Source of the DNA: Pelotomaculum sp. UBA3102
GTDB taxonomy: Bacteria > Bacillota > Desulfotomaculia > Desulfotomaculales > Pelotomaculaceae
Length of the DNA stretch: 10,051 nt
NCBI GenBank assembly: GCA_002365865.1
Contig: DFAQ01000009.1
Coordinates: 1 to 10,051, forward strand
Direction: 5' to 3'
A program made the position numbers and the translations under genes. Shown one piece after another: positions 1 through 6,865 of this stretch. The stretch's first letter is position 1; every line of letters begins with the position of its first letter. The notes beneath the pieces are model-generated. The model did not search any database. It saw only the letters and a program-made list of their open reading frames with translations, and had not been told where the DNA came from.

Positions 1-7
1 ATAATAA

Positions 8-226
8 TTGATCAGAATTACTTTCAGAGAAGACCGGTGTAAGGGATGCCGGCTGTGCAGTACTGTTTGCCCTCAGGGTATCATCATAATGTCGGATGAT
101 ATCAATGAAATGGGTTACCACCCGGCAATAATAAAAGAAAAAGAAAAGTGTACGGGATGCACATTATGTGCCATAGTATGTCCCGACCTGGTTATTGAAG
201 TAGAAAGAGAGGAGAAGGCGGTTTGA
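8..226 (+). CDS. korD: 2-oxoacid:ferredoxin oxidoreductase, delta (ferredoxin) subunit
   Basis: A 72-residue protein with two CxxCxxCxxxCP motifs (C11, C14, C17, C21 and C48, C51, C54, C58), enough to bind two [4Fe-4S] clusters. In four-subunit oxidoreductases this subunit passes electrons from the TPP/FeS core to external ferredoxin. The start is TTG at 8: two in-frame TAA stops lie directly before it (2-4 and 5-7), so the N-terminus is complete, although its ribosome binding site is outside the window. Its TGA overlaps the TTG of korA by four bases, so translation is probably coupled. The ferredoxin identity is certain; the subunit role comes from position, since alpha, beta and gamma subunits follow directly. 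Confidence 0.9.
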   Translation: MIRITFREDRCKGCRLCSTVCPQGIIIMSDDINEMGYHPAIIKEKEKCTGCTLCAIVCPDLVIEVEREEKAV

Positions 227-1290
227 GCAGGGTGTTGATGAAAGGAAATGAAGCAATCGGTGAAGGTGCGGTCCGCGCCGGATGCCGTTATTTTTTTGGA
301 TATCCGATTACTCCCCAAAGTGAACTTACTCATTACCTGGCTAGAAGATTGCCGGAAGCAGGAGGTCTGTATTTACAGGCTGAAAGTGAAGTAGCGTCAA
401 TAAACATGGTTTACGGTGCATCGGGTGCCGGGGCAAGAGTAATGACCTCCTCTTCCGGGCCGGGAATCAGTCTGATGCAGGAAGGACTGTCATACCTGGC
501 AGGTGCCGAACTTCCCTGTGTGATTGTCAATATGATGCGCGGCGGTCCCGGCCTGGGAAATATCGCTCCGTCCCAGGCCGATTATTTCCAGGCGACTAAA
601 GGCGGCGGGCACGGCGACTACCGTCTGATCACATTGGCACCCAATTCAGTGCAGGAGCTTTTTGATATGATGAAAAAAGCTTTCGACCTTTCGGATAAAT
701 ACCGGAACCCGGTGATATTGATGGCGGACGGTATTATGGGGCAAATGATGGAGCCGGTGGATATCGAAGAAGAATCTGAAATTAAAATTCCGCAAAAACC
801 GTGGGCAGCCTCCGGTATGATTGATCATGACGGTAAAAACGTAATTAATTCTTGTTACGTTATCCCCGAGGAGATGGAAACGGTTAATATCAGGCTGCAA
901 AAGAAATATGCCGAAATAGAGCAAAGTGAGCCGGTTTGTGAAGAGTATTTACTGGAAGGAGCGGAATTAATAGTGGTTGCCTTCGGTACGGCATCAAGAA
1001 TCTGTCGGGCGGTAGTGGAAAAAGCCCGCGCACAGGGGATCCCGGCAGGCTTGATCAGGCCGGTAACCCTATGGCCCTTCCCTTCCAAAATTTTTGGAGA
1101 AGCAGCTGATAAGGCAAAATGTTTTTTGACCGTGGAAATGAATGCGGGCCAGATGGTGGAAGATGTAAGGCTGGCAGTAAACGGCAAAGCCCCTGTCTAT
1201 CATTTTGGCCGTTTGGGTGGCATGGTTATGGCTGCCGGGGAGGTCCTGGAAGAAGTTAAGAAACTGTATTACGGGGGTGCGGCCAGATGA
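223..1290 (+). CDS. korA: 2-oxoacid:ferredoxin oxidoreductase, alpha subunit (KorA/VorB type)
   Basis: A 355-residue alpha subunit of a TPP-dependent 2-oxoacid:ferredoxin oxidoreductase, which decarboxylates a 2-oxoacid to an acyl-CoA and reduces ferredoxin in the cytoplasm. The N-terminal pyrimidine-binding domain shows the signature YPITPQSE at residues 27-34. A second domain (about 240-350) is the transketolase C-terminal-like fold. The length fits stand-alone alpha subunits with no fused gamma domain. Start TTG at 223 is supported by GGAG at 211-214, eight bases upstream; ATG at 238 is a weaker alternative. It overlaps korD and korB by four bases each. The preferred substrate cannot be read from sequence: close relatives are annotated either as 2-oxoglutarate (Kor) or as branched-chain 3-methyl-2-oxobutanoate (Vor) enzymes. 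Confidence 0.92.
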   Translation: MSRVLMKGNEAIGEGAVRAGCRYFFGYPITPQSELTHYLARRLPEAGGLYLQAESEVASINMVYGASGAGARVMTSSSGPGISLMQEGLSYLAGAELPCVIVNMMRGGPGLGNIAPSQADYFQATKGGGHGDYRLITLAPNSVQELFDMMKKAFDLSDKYRNPVILMADGIMGQMMEPVDIEEESEIKIPQKPWAASGMIDHDGKNVINSCYVIPEEMETVNIRLQKKYAEIEQSEPVCEEYLLEGAELIVVAFGTASRICRAVVEKARAQGIPAGLIRPVTLWPFPSKIFGEAADKAKCFLTVEMNAGQMVEDVRLAVNGKAPVYHFGRLGGMVMAAGEVLEEVKKLYYGGAAR

Positions 1291-2033
1291 AAAAAGTATT
1301 TTCCAGGCCCGGAGCTTTAAAGGACATGTCGTTTCATTATTGCCCCGGTTGCACTCACGGTATTGCCCACCGGCTGGTCACGGAGGTAATTGACGAGTTA
1401 GGTATTCAAAATACGGTAATCGGGGTCGGTTCGGTCGGGTGTTCCGTATTTACCATGGATTATTTTGACATTGATATGTTCCAGGCGTCTCACGGCAGGG
1501 CGCCGGCCGTAGCTACGGGAATTAAGAGAGTCTTACCCGGGCGTGTGGTTTTCACCTACCAGGGGGACGGGGATCTTGCCGCTATTGGTACGGGTGAATT
1601 TGTGCATGCGGCGGCCAGGGGTGAAAAAATAACGGTTATTTATATCAATAACGCTGTTTATGGTATGACCGGCGGGCAGATGGCCCCGACCACCCTGCTG
1701 GGTCAAAAAACAAAAACCACCCCTTACGGCAGGGATGAGGCAATCAACGGCCTTCCGTTAAGGGTGTGCGAAATGCTTACTAATTTGGACGGAACGGCTT
1801 ATGCGGCAAGGGTGGCAGTGCATAACCCAAAATCAATAATTAAAGCTAAAAAAATTATTAAAAAGGCCTTTGAAATTCAAATCAAGGGGTTGGGATTTTC
1901 TCTGGTGGAAGTGCTGTCCACGTGTCCCACAAACTGGGGCCTGTCGCCGGTAGAATCGGTAAAATGGCTGGAGGAAAAGATGATACCTTATTATCCCCTT
2001 GGTGAATACAAGTTGCCTGCGGGGGTGGTTTAA
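1287..2033 (+). CDS. korB: 2-oxoacid:ferredoxin oxidoreductase, beta (TPP-binding) subunit
   Basis: A 248-residue beta subunit that carries the thiamine pyrophosphate site and a proximal FeS cluster. The TPP/Mg motif is GDGD at 93-96, followed by NN at 121-122 and GMTGGQ at 126-131. Four cysteines at C19, C22 (CPGC), C52 and C213 (TCPTNW) are spaced like the cluster ligands of archaeal-type oxidoreductase beta subunits, so one [4Fe-4S] cluster is expected here. ATG at 1287 overlaps the korA stop (ATGA), and the TAA overlaps the korC start by one base (TAATG). The motifs are seen directly; the choice of 2-oxoglutarate over other 2-oxoacids is inference. Confidence 0.92.
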   Translation: MKKVFSRPGALKDMSFHYCPGCTHGIAHRLVTEVIDELGIQNTVIGVGSVGCSVFTMDYFDIDMFQASHGRAPAVATGIKRVLPGRVVFTYQGDGDLAAIGTGEFVHAAARGEKITVIYINNAVYGMTGGQMAPTTLLGQKTKTTPYGRDEAINGLPLRVCEMLTNLDGTAYAARVAVHNPKSIIKAKKIIKKAFEIQIKGLGFSLVEVLSTCPTNWGLSPVESVKWLEEKMIPYYPLGEYKLPAGVV

Positions 2034-2593
2034 TGTTGGAAGAGTTTTACATTGCCGGATTGGGCGGGCAGGGCGCGCTTTCTACCGGTCAACTTCTGGC
2101 TCATGCCGGTTTGGCGGAAGGAAAATTTGTTTCATACGTGCCCTTTTACGGGGTCCAAAAACGGGGAGGGATGGCAAATTGCGGAGTGTCGGTTTCAGAC
2201 CGTCAGATCAGCTGTCCCATAGTAACCGAGCCGACCGTCCTGGTGGTAATGAATAATTCGTCCCTGGAGAGATATGAAAATACAGTGGTTTCGGGCGGTT
2301 TGGTGGTTACAAACAGCTCCTTGGTGGAGGTTCCGGTAAAAAGGGATGATATCAGGGTGGTGCCGGTTTATGCCAATAAAGAGGCGGAGAATCTGGGGGA
2401 CTCCAGGGTTGCCAACAATATTATCCTTGGTGTCCTGCTGGAATTGACCGGTATTGTATCCATTAAAGCGGTGGAAGATTCACTGAGAGTCGTCTTGCCG
2501 GAACGGCACCATAAAATGATTCCGGTAAATGTCAGGGCTTTGAAAAGAGGCGTGGAACTGGCAAAGGAGTATAAAAAGGCAGTGGAAGAATAA
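2033..2593 (+). CDS. korC: 2-oxoacid:ferredoxin oxidoreductase, gamma subunit
   Basis: A 186-residue gamma subunit, the small catalytic-core domain that packs against alpha and beta and contributes to CoA binding in this family. It begins with the glycine-rich GLGGQG at residues 9-14, followed by GQLLAHAG, then the family's aromatic/RGG segment (Y39-G40 and R44-G45-G46). Length and N-terminal signature match stand-alone gamma subunits. The start codon shares one base with the korB stop, which points to re-initiation by terminating ribosomes. It completes the delta-alpha-beta-gamma set. No terminator follows, and the next gene on the same strand starts 38 bases later. Confidence 0.92.
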   Translation: MLEEFYIAGLGGQGALSTGQLLAHAGLAEGKFVSYVPFYGVQKRGGMANCGVSVSDRQISCPIVTEPTVLVVMNNSSLERYENTVVSGGLVVTNSSLVEVPVKRDDIRVVPVYANKEAENLGDSRVANNIILGVLLELTGIVSIKAVEDSLRVVLPERHHKMIPVNVRALKRGVELAKEYKKAVEE

Positions 2594-2619
2594 ACTTATA
2601 AAAGAGAATTTTTGGGGTT

Positions 2620-2626
2620 AAGGTGG
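2620..2626 (+). promoter_or_regulatory. Ribosome binding site of the PepT-like peptidase
   Basis: AAGGTGG lies five bases before ATG at 2632 and differs at one base from AAGGAGG. It favours this ATG over the in-frame GTG at 2623, which sits inside the site itself. Confidence 0.6.
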
Positions 2627-2631
2627 TGCGT

Positions 2632-3756
2632 ATGGTTGATTCCGACCGGATAGTGGAAGATTTTTTGGAACTGGTTCGGGTAGACAGTGTATCTGGTAAA
2701 GAGCGGAAAGTGGCTGACCTGTTAAAAAATAAACTTTCTGCCCTGGGGCTGGAGGTGCAGGAAGATAGTGCCGGACGAGAAGTTGGTTCCGATACGGGTA
2801 ATATTATCGGTAAATTGCCGGGAAACGGCAGGGGGCCGCTGTTGTTGTTTTGCGCGCACATGGATACCGTTGAACCAGGCCGGGGAGTAAGACCATTGTT
2901 GGAAAACGGGGTCATTAGGTCATCCGGTGATACGGTACTTGGTGCTGACGACAAGGCGGGAATAGCAGCTATTCTGGAAGCATTAAGGGTGGTGCGCGGG
3001 CAGAATATCGAGCACGGCGGCCTGGAAGTAGCCCTGACCATTTGGGAAGAGGGAGGGCTGTTCGGTTCCAAGAACCTCAATTATGATTTGATTGACGCTC
3101 AAAACGGTTTTGTCCTTGACAGTGACGGTCCGCCGGGAACTATTATTACCAGGGCGGCATCCCAGAACAGGATTGGGGCTACCATTACGGGGAAAGCCGC
3201 TCATTCGGGAATTAACCCGGAGGACGGGGTTAACGCTATCCAGGTGGCTTCTCACGCCATAGCTAAAATGAAACTGGGACGTATTGATCACGAAACCACC
3301 GCTAATATTGGGATTGTTTCCGGCGGTAAAGCGATAAATATAGTTCCCGACAGTGTGAATATTCAAGGTGAGTCCAGAAGTTTGGACGGTAGGAAACTCA
3401 AAGTGCAGACAGCACATATGTGTCGGGCTATTAGGGAAGCAGCCGCAAAGTTTGGTGCCCAGGCCGACATTGCAGTGGAAAAAGTTTATCAGGAATTCAA
3501 CCTGGGTGAGGGTGCGCTCCCAGTAAGAATTGCTTTTAAAGCTGCCGAAAGCCTGGGGCTTAATCCCAGGCTGGAAAAGACGGGGGGCGGCAGCGACGCC
3601 AATATATTTAACCACCGGGGTATCGCTACGGTGGTGCTGGGAATCGGGATGCAAAAGGTTCACACTACCGAGGAATATATAAGTATTTCCGATTTGGTTA
3701 AAAATGCTCGTTATTTGGTGGAAATCATAAAAACCGCACAGAATTCTGATTTTTAA
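2632..3756 (+). CDS. M20-family zinc metallopeptidase, PepT-like (YqjE type)
   Basis: A 374-residue cytoplasmic metallopeptidase of the M20 family, close to the 'peptidase T-like' group (B. subtilis YqjE), expected to trim amino acids from short peptides with a two-zinc site. All family landmarks are present in order: H76-M-D78-T, GADDKAG with D106 as likely bridging ligand, catalytic/metal glutamates E139-E140 in IWEEGG, D165 in LDSDG, H191 in AAHSGINPEDG (dimerisation/lid domain, about 170-280), and the final metal ligand H344 in VHTTEEY. Start chosen by the AAGGTGG site; GTG at 2623 would add three residues. It follows korC closely and probably shares its promoter. Its last four bases overlap the end of the convergent small gene. 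The true substrate is unknown. Confidence 0.9.
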   Translation: MVDSDRIVEDFLELVRVDSVSGKERKVADLLKNKLSALGLEVQEDSAGREVGSDTGNIIGKLPGNGRGPLLLFCAHMDTVEPGRGVRPLLENGVIRSSGDTVLGADDKAGIAAILEALRVVRGQNIEHGGLEVALTIWEEGGLFGSKNLNYDLIDAQNGFVLDSDGPPGTIITRAASQNRIGATITGKAAHSGINPEDGVNAIQVASHAIAKMKLGRIDHETTANIGIVSGGKAINIVPDSVNIQGESRSLDGRKLKVQTAHMCRAIREAAAKFGAQADIAVEKVYQEFNLGEGALPVRIAFKAAESLGLNPRLEKTGGGSDANIFNHRGIATVVLGIGMQKVHTTEEYISISDLVKNARYLVEIIKTAQNSDF

Positions 3757-3881
3757 TTTAAGATTCCGGTAATAAGTTCTTTAACCGTCCGGTATTTGCG
3801 TCCGTATGACGACAGCAGATGCCGGACTTCTTTTATTTTTCCACAGATAAAAACACCTTCCTCCTGGACGTAAATTTTCAT
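3753..3881 (-). CDS. mciZ: MciZ-like small protein, inhibitor of FtsZ ring formation
   Basis: A 42-residue protein on the minus strand from ATG (complement of 3879-3881) to TAA (3753-3755). It aligns without a gap to the 40-residue B. subtilis MciZ as I recall that sequence. About 15 positions are identical: M1, K2, G9, V10, G14, K15, E18, R20, L23, Y26, G27, R28, V33, K34, I37. Several others are conservative (I3, I12, V19, Y30, E35). R20, which I recall as important for FtsZ binding in B. subtilis, is kept. MciZ is made in the mother cell under sigma-E, caps FtsZ filaments and stops new Z-rings. Neighbouring spoIIM fits, since I recall mciZ lying near spoIIM in B. subtilis. An AGGAAGGAAG stretch (3894-3903) precedes the start at 12 bases, somewhat long. 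The gene overlaps the peptidase stop by four bases. It is too short for most gene callers. Confidence 0.8.
   Translation of the reverse strand: MKIYVQEEGVFICGKIKEVRHLLSSYGRKYRTVKELITGILN
3787..3840 (+). terminator. Rho-independent terminator of the kor-peptidase operon, inside mciZ on the other strand
   Basis: 3787-3799 pairs with 3815-3827: thirteen base pairs beginning GTCCGG/CCGGAC, eleven Watson-Crick and two G-U. The loop has 15 bases and may close further by GTC/GAC. The U-rich tail TTCTTTTATTTTT runs from 3828 to 3840. The two G-U pairs would be A-C mismatches in the opposite RNA, and that side has no U-tract, so the signal acts on plus-strand transcripts. It lies 30 bases past the peptidase stop and covers mciZ codons 19-32. 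Confidence 0.75.
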
Positions 3882-3917
3882 AAAAAATCATCTCTTCCTT
3901 CCTGGTCAATTGAAACC

Positions 3918-3946
3918 AGTATATTACTTTGGGAGGCAAAATATGC
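3918..3946 (-). promoter_or_regulatory. Candidate sigma-E promoter of mciZ
   Basis: On the minus strand, GCATATT (complement of 3940-3946) matches the sigma-E -35 pattern KMATATT in full. After exactly 14 bases comes AATATACT (complement of 3918-3925), which fits CATACANT at six of eight positions. The start site would fall near 3911, about 30 bases before the ATG and just ahead of the AGGAAGGAAG stretch. The consensus is recalled from B. subtilis; function is inferred. Confidence 0.5.
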
Positions 3947-4020
3947 CCGGGATTGCTGTGTCATAAAAGAAACAATCTGTCAATAAAGATAAAACAATGG
4001 ACAGGTATAAAAGCGTTGTG

Positions 4021-4026
4021 AGGAGG
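4021..4026 (+). promoter_or_regulatory. Ribosome binding site that fixes the spoIIM start
   Basis: A perfect AGGAGG nine bases before TTG at 4036. The ATG at 3997 in the same frame has no such site before it, and this AGGAGG would lie inside its coding sequence. Confidence 0.8.
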
Positions 4027-4035
4027 AGAAATAGA

Positions 4036-4668
4036 TTGGGCAAATGGTTTCTGGAATTTTGGGCCGGTTCTCTGCGGCAAAACTGGCCTGTCTATATGAT
4101 TGTTCTGGTTGTTTTTATTTTGGGCCTGAGCGCCGGTTATTTCGGAGTGCTGAATCTTCAGCCAGAGAAAGCACAAGAACTCATTCGGTACCTGGACAAC
4201 TTTCTTGCCCAAGCCGGTATGATTGAGGTGAATACAGAAAAAGCTTTGGGCGAAGTGCTTTATAACGATATTGTTGTTATGCTGACGATTTACTTCCTGG
4301 GGTTAACTATAATTGGCATTCCGGTAGTCCTGGGGATTATTTTTGCGCGCGGATTTGTTCTGGGATTTTCGGTTGGTTTTTTAGCTCTGAAAAAAAATAT
4401 CCAAGGGGTGGTTTTAGCCTGTGCCGCCGTATTGCCGCAAAATGTACTTTTTGTTCCGGCGCTTTTAATGGGTGGAGTGGTCTCACTTTCATTTGCCTTG
4501 CTTCTTGTCCGGCGGTTTTTTAATTCCAAGCTTTTAATCGGACCCGGTTTTTTTGCCTATAGTGCCTTAATGCTTTTGGTGACGAGCTGTGCGGCGGGAG
4601 CGGGTCTGATAGAGGTTTATCTGACGCCGGTTTTGATTAAACTTATTGCCGGATGGACTGCAAATTAA
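4036..4668 (+). CDS. spoIIM: Stage II sporulation protein M
   Basis: A 210-residue integral membrane protein of the SpoIIM (DUF95) family. In B. subtilis SpoIIM anchors the SpoIID-SpoIIM-SpoIIP machine at the septum on the mother-cell side and drives septal wall thinning and engulfment. Seen here: a short N-terminal tail, TM1 at about 18-39, a soluble stretch with an amphipathic look (about 44-76), then hydrophobic segments at about 79-103, 105-118, 122-157 and 170-196, with the family's LPQN motif at 133-136. Length matches B. subtilis SpoIIM (about 214). The TTG start is chosen for its AGGAGG; starting at ATG 3997 would add 13 mostly charged residues. It is divergent from mciZ, with no convincing promoter of its own in the 150-base gap, and is closed by a terminator. 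Confidence 0.9.
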   Translation: MGKWFLEFWAGSLRQNWPVYMIVLVVFILGLSAGYFGVLNLQPEKAQELIRYLDNFLAQAGMIEVNTEKALGEVLYNDIVVMLTIYFLGLTIIGIPVVLGIIFARGFVLGFSVGFLALKKNIQGVVLACAAVLPQNVLFVPALLMGGVVSLSFALLLVRRFFNSKLLIGPGFFAYSALMLLVTSCAAGAGLIEVYLTPVLIKLIAGWTAN

Positions 4669-4691
4669 AAGGATTACATGGAGTAATGTGG

Positions 4692-4721
4692 AAATAGAGC
4701 TATATGAAGCTCTATTTTTTT
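4692..4721 (+). terminator. Rho-independent terminator after spoIIM
   Basis: A perfect ten-base-pair stem, AAATAGAGCT (4692-4701) with AGCTCTATTT (4708-4717), a six-base loop and a run of seven T (4715-4721). It lies 23 bases after the spoIIM stop and separates it from xerD, so xerD should have its own start or depend on read-through. I found no clear promoter between 4669 and 4739. Confidence 0.85.
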
Positions 4722-4739
4722 ACTTGCGGAGGATAGGGT

Positions 4740-5627
4740 ATGAAAACAATGCTTAATGAATTTATCTATCACCTGGCTGTTGAGCGTGGACTTGCTGAAA
4801 ATACTCTTACCTCGTATCGGAGAGACCTGGCCGGGTATATTTTATTCTGCCGCAATAAAAAGCTTGAATATCCGGAACAGGCCGGTAGGGATGCGATCAT
4901 GTCTTACCTGCATCAGCTTCAGCTTAACGGGCGTTCTCCGGCGACTATTGCCCGCCATCTGGCTTCAATAAGGTCTTTTTACAGGTTTATGGTCAGAGAA
5001 GGTATTTTGCAAAAAGATCCTTCCACCGATCTGGAATCACCAAGGTCTGCCCAAAAACTCCCCAGGGTGCTGACGACCGGCGAAGTGGAACTTTTACTGG
5101 GACAGCCTCTGGCCGGTGAACCGGCCGGACTGCGTGATAAGGCAATGCTGGAACTTTTATACGCTACCGGGGTCAGAGTGTCTGAGTTGGTTTCGTTGGA
5201 TCTAAGGAACGTTAATATTGAAAATGGTTTTATCCGTTGTTTCGGGAAGGGAGCCAAGGAGCGGATCGTTCCCATGGGTGACGTTGCCGTGCGTTATCTT
5301 AAAGAATATCTCGCCCGGGGAAGAAGTAAACTAGTTAAGCCGGGAAGATGTGACGCCTTTTTTGTTAACCAGCACGGTCGCAGGCTTACCAGACAGGGTT
5401 TTTGGAAAATAATCAAAAAATATGCCCGGAAGGCAAAAATAAAAACCGGGATAACCCCTCATACTTTGAGACATTCCTTTGCCACGCATTTACTTGAGAA
5501 CGGGGCGGACTTGCGTTCGGTCCAGGAAATGTTGGGGCACGCCGATATCAGTACGACCCAAATTTACACGCATTTGACCCGGAAAAGACTGAAAGAAATC
5601 TATGACCGCAGTCACCCCAGAGCCTGA
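4740..5627 (+). CDS. xerD: Tyrosine recombinase XerD
   Basis: A 295-residue site-specific recombinase that, with XerC-type partners and FtsK/SpoIIIE-type translocases, resolves chromosome dimers at dif. An N-terminal SAM-like core-binding domain (about 1-85) precedes the catalytic domain. All six catalytic residues are present: R146 (GVRVSE), K170, H241 and R244 (HTLRH), H267 (LGH) and the nucleophile Y276 (QIYTH). Their positions track E. coli XerD (148, 172, 244, 247, 270, 279) closely. GGAGG at 4728-4732 sits seven bases before the ATG. deoB follows after 27 bases, so the two are likely co-transcribed, as I recall for ripX-drm in B. subtilis. The lack of any mobile-element context supports a housekeeping XerD rather than an integrase. 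Confidence 0.93.
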   Translation: MKTMLNEFIYHLAVERGLAENTLTSYRRDLAGYILFCRNKKLEYPEQAGRDAIMSYLHQLQLNGRSPATIARHLASIRSFYRFMVREGILQKDPSTDLESPRSAQKLPRVLTTGEVELLLGQPLAGEPAGLRDKAMLELLYATGVRVSELVSLDLRNVNIENGFIRCFGKGAKERIVPMGDVAVRYLKEYLARGRSKLVKPGRCDAFFVNQHGRRLTRQGFWKIIKKYARKAKIKTGITPHTLRHSFATHLLENGADLRSVQEMLGHADISTTQIYTHLTRKRLKEIYDRSHPRA

Positions 5628-5654
5628 ACTGGATATAAAAGTGGAGGACGTTCA

Positions 5655-6830
5655 ATGAAAGTGAAACGGGTAGTTCTGTTTGTACTTGACAGCGTGGGAG
5701 TAGGCGCACTGCCGGATGCAGTAAAGTACGGCGATAAGGGATGCAACACTCTGGTTAATACGGCACGGGCAGTATCCGGTCTTAATTTGCCGAACCTGTG
5801 CCGTCTGGGCTTGGGAAATATCATAAAAGTGGAGAGTGTGCCCCGGGTTGAAAGCCCGCTGGCTTCCTTCGGCAGAATGGCTGAGAAATCCTTGGGAAAA
5901 GACACCACTACGGGACACTGGGAACTGGCCGGATTAATCCTTACCCGTTCCTTTCCAGTTTATCCTGACGGGTTTCCCCCCGAAGTGATCAGAACTTTTG
6001 AGGAGCAAACCGGAAGAAAGGTTTTGGGTAATAAGGCGGCTTCGGGTACTGTTATTATCGAAGAACTAGGTCCAAGACATATTGAAACGGGCTTCCCCAT
6101 TATATACACATCTGCTGACAGCGTGTTCCAGGTAGCTGCTCATGAAAAAATAATCCCGGTGGAAGAACTTTACGCCATTTGCCGCACGGCAAGGGAGATA
6201 CTGGTTGGAGAACACGCGGTGGGCAGGGTGATCGCCAGGCCTTTTGAGGGAAAGCCGGGCAGCTTTCGCAGGACGGAGCGCAGGCATGACTTTTCTTTAA
6301 AACCGCCCGGGAAAACAGTCCTGGATCTGCTTGAGAAAAGTGATATCACCGTAACGGCGGTGGGCAAAATAGAAGATATTTTTGCCGGGAAAGGCATATC
6401 AAGCAGTGTCCACACCAAAGGGAATATGGACGGTGTTGATCAAGTATTAAAATTGTTAAGTTCGGGCAGGAACGGACTTATTTTTATTAACCTGGTCGAC
6501 TTCGATATGCTATACGGACACCGTAATGATGTTCAGGGTTATGCCCGCGCCTTGGAGGAGCTGGACGGAAGGTTGCCGGAAATCTTTAACCTGATCCGGG
6601 ACGACGACATAATAATATTTACCGCCGACCACGGTTGCGATCCCACCACTCCGGGAACGGACCATACCAGGGAGTATGTACCACTGCTGGTCTACGGCCG
6701 TCCGGTGCACGGGGGAATTAATCTGGGTGTCAGGGAAACATTTGCCGATGTGGCCGCCACGATAGCGGATATTTTCGGCCTTGAATTCGAGGTGGGCAGA
6801 AGTTTTTGGCCCCAAATACGCAGGTGCTGA
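5655..6830 (+). CDS. deoB: Phosphopentomutase
   Basis: A 391-residue alkaline-phosphatase-superfamily enzyme that interconverts (deoxy)ribose 1-phosphate and 5-phosphate, linking nucleoside breakdown to the pentose phosphate pathway. Metal ligands and nucleophile can be read off by comparison with the B. cereus enzyme: D12 (LDSVGVG), phosphorylated T84 (KDTTTGHWE), D284 and H289 (DFDMLYGH), D325-H326 (TADHG) and H337 (TDHTREYVP). The cap domain occupies about residues 100-215. GGAGG at 5642-5646 lies eight bases before the ATG. It sits between xerD and pdp, whose product releases the pentose 1-phosphate this enzyme uses. No sign of truncation. Confidence 0.95.
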   Translation: MKVKRVVLFVLDSVGVGALPDAVKYGDKGCNTLVNTARAVSGLNLPNLCRLGLGNIIKVESVPRVESPLASFGRMAEKSLGKDTTTGHWELAGLILTRSFPVYPDGFPPEVIRTFEEQTGRKVLGNKAASGTVIIEELGPRHIETGFPIIYTSADSVFQVAAHEKIIPVEELYAICRTAREILVGEHAVGRVIARPFEGKPGSFRRTERRHDFSLKPPGKTVLDLLEKSDITVTAVGKIEDIFAGKGISSSVHTKGNMDGVDQVLKLLSSGRNGLIFINLVDFDMLYGHRNDVQGYARALEELDGRLPEIFNLIRDDDIIIFTADHGCDPTTPGTDHTREYVPLLVYGRPVHGGINLGVRETFADVAATIADIFGLEFEVGRSFWPQIRRC

Positions 6831-6865
6831 CAATCTGCCTCAGCCGGATTGGAGATGTTTGCAGA

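Noticed and set aside
2595..2601. TATAAA as a private promoter for the peptidase gene
   Set aside because: No -35 element at a workable distance; co-transcription with kor is simpler.
2983..3663. Long minus-strand open frame (226 codons)
   Set aside because: It lies wholly antisense to the M20 peptidase, whose metal ligands and motifs are all intact on the plus strand; the antisense product shows no recognisable domain.
3739..3748. Palindrome CAGAATTCTG as a minus-strand terminator for mciZ
   Set aside because: The palindrome has no adequate loop for an RNA hairpin (three-base arms around AATT), and the following TTTTT is separated by TGCGG; it reads as peptidase coding sequence.
3901..3920. 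Imperfect inverted repeat CCTGGT...ACCAGT at the predicted mciZ start site
   Set aside because: Only five paired bases per arm, within what chance allows; no basis for calling an operator.
3997..4035. ATG at 3997 as spoIIM start
   Set aside because: No ribosome binding site precedes it, and the perfect AGGAGG at 4021-4026 points to TTG at 4036, which also gives the usual SpoIIM length.
6806..6865. ATG at 6806 as pdp start
   Set aside because: It would overlap the end of deoB and add 20 residues absent from the family; MRMYDII at 6866 matches known Pdp N-termini.
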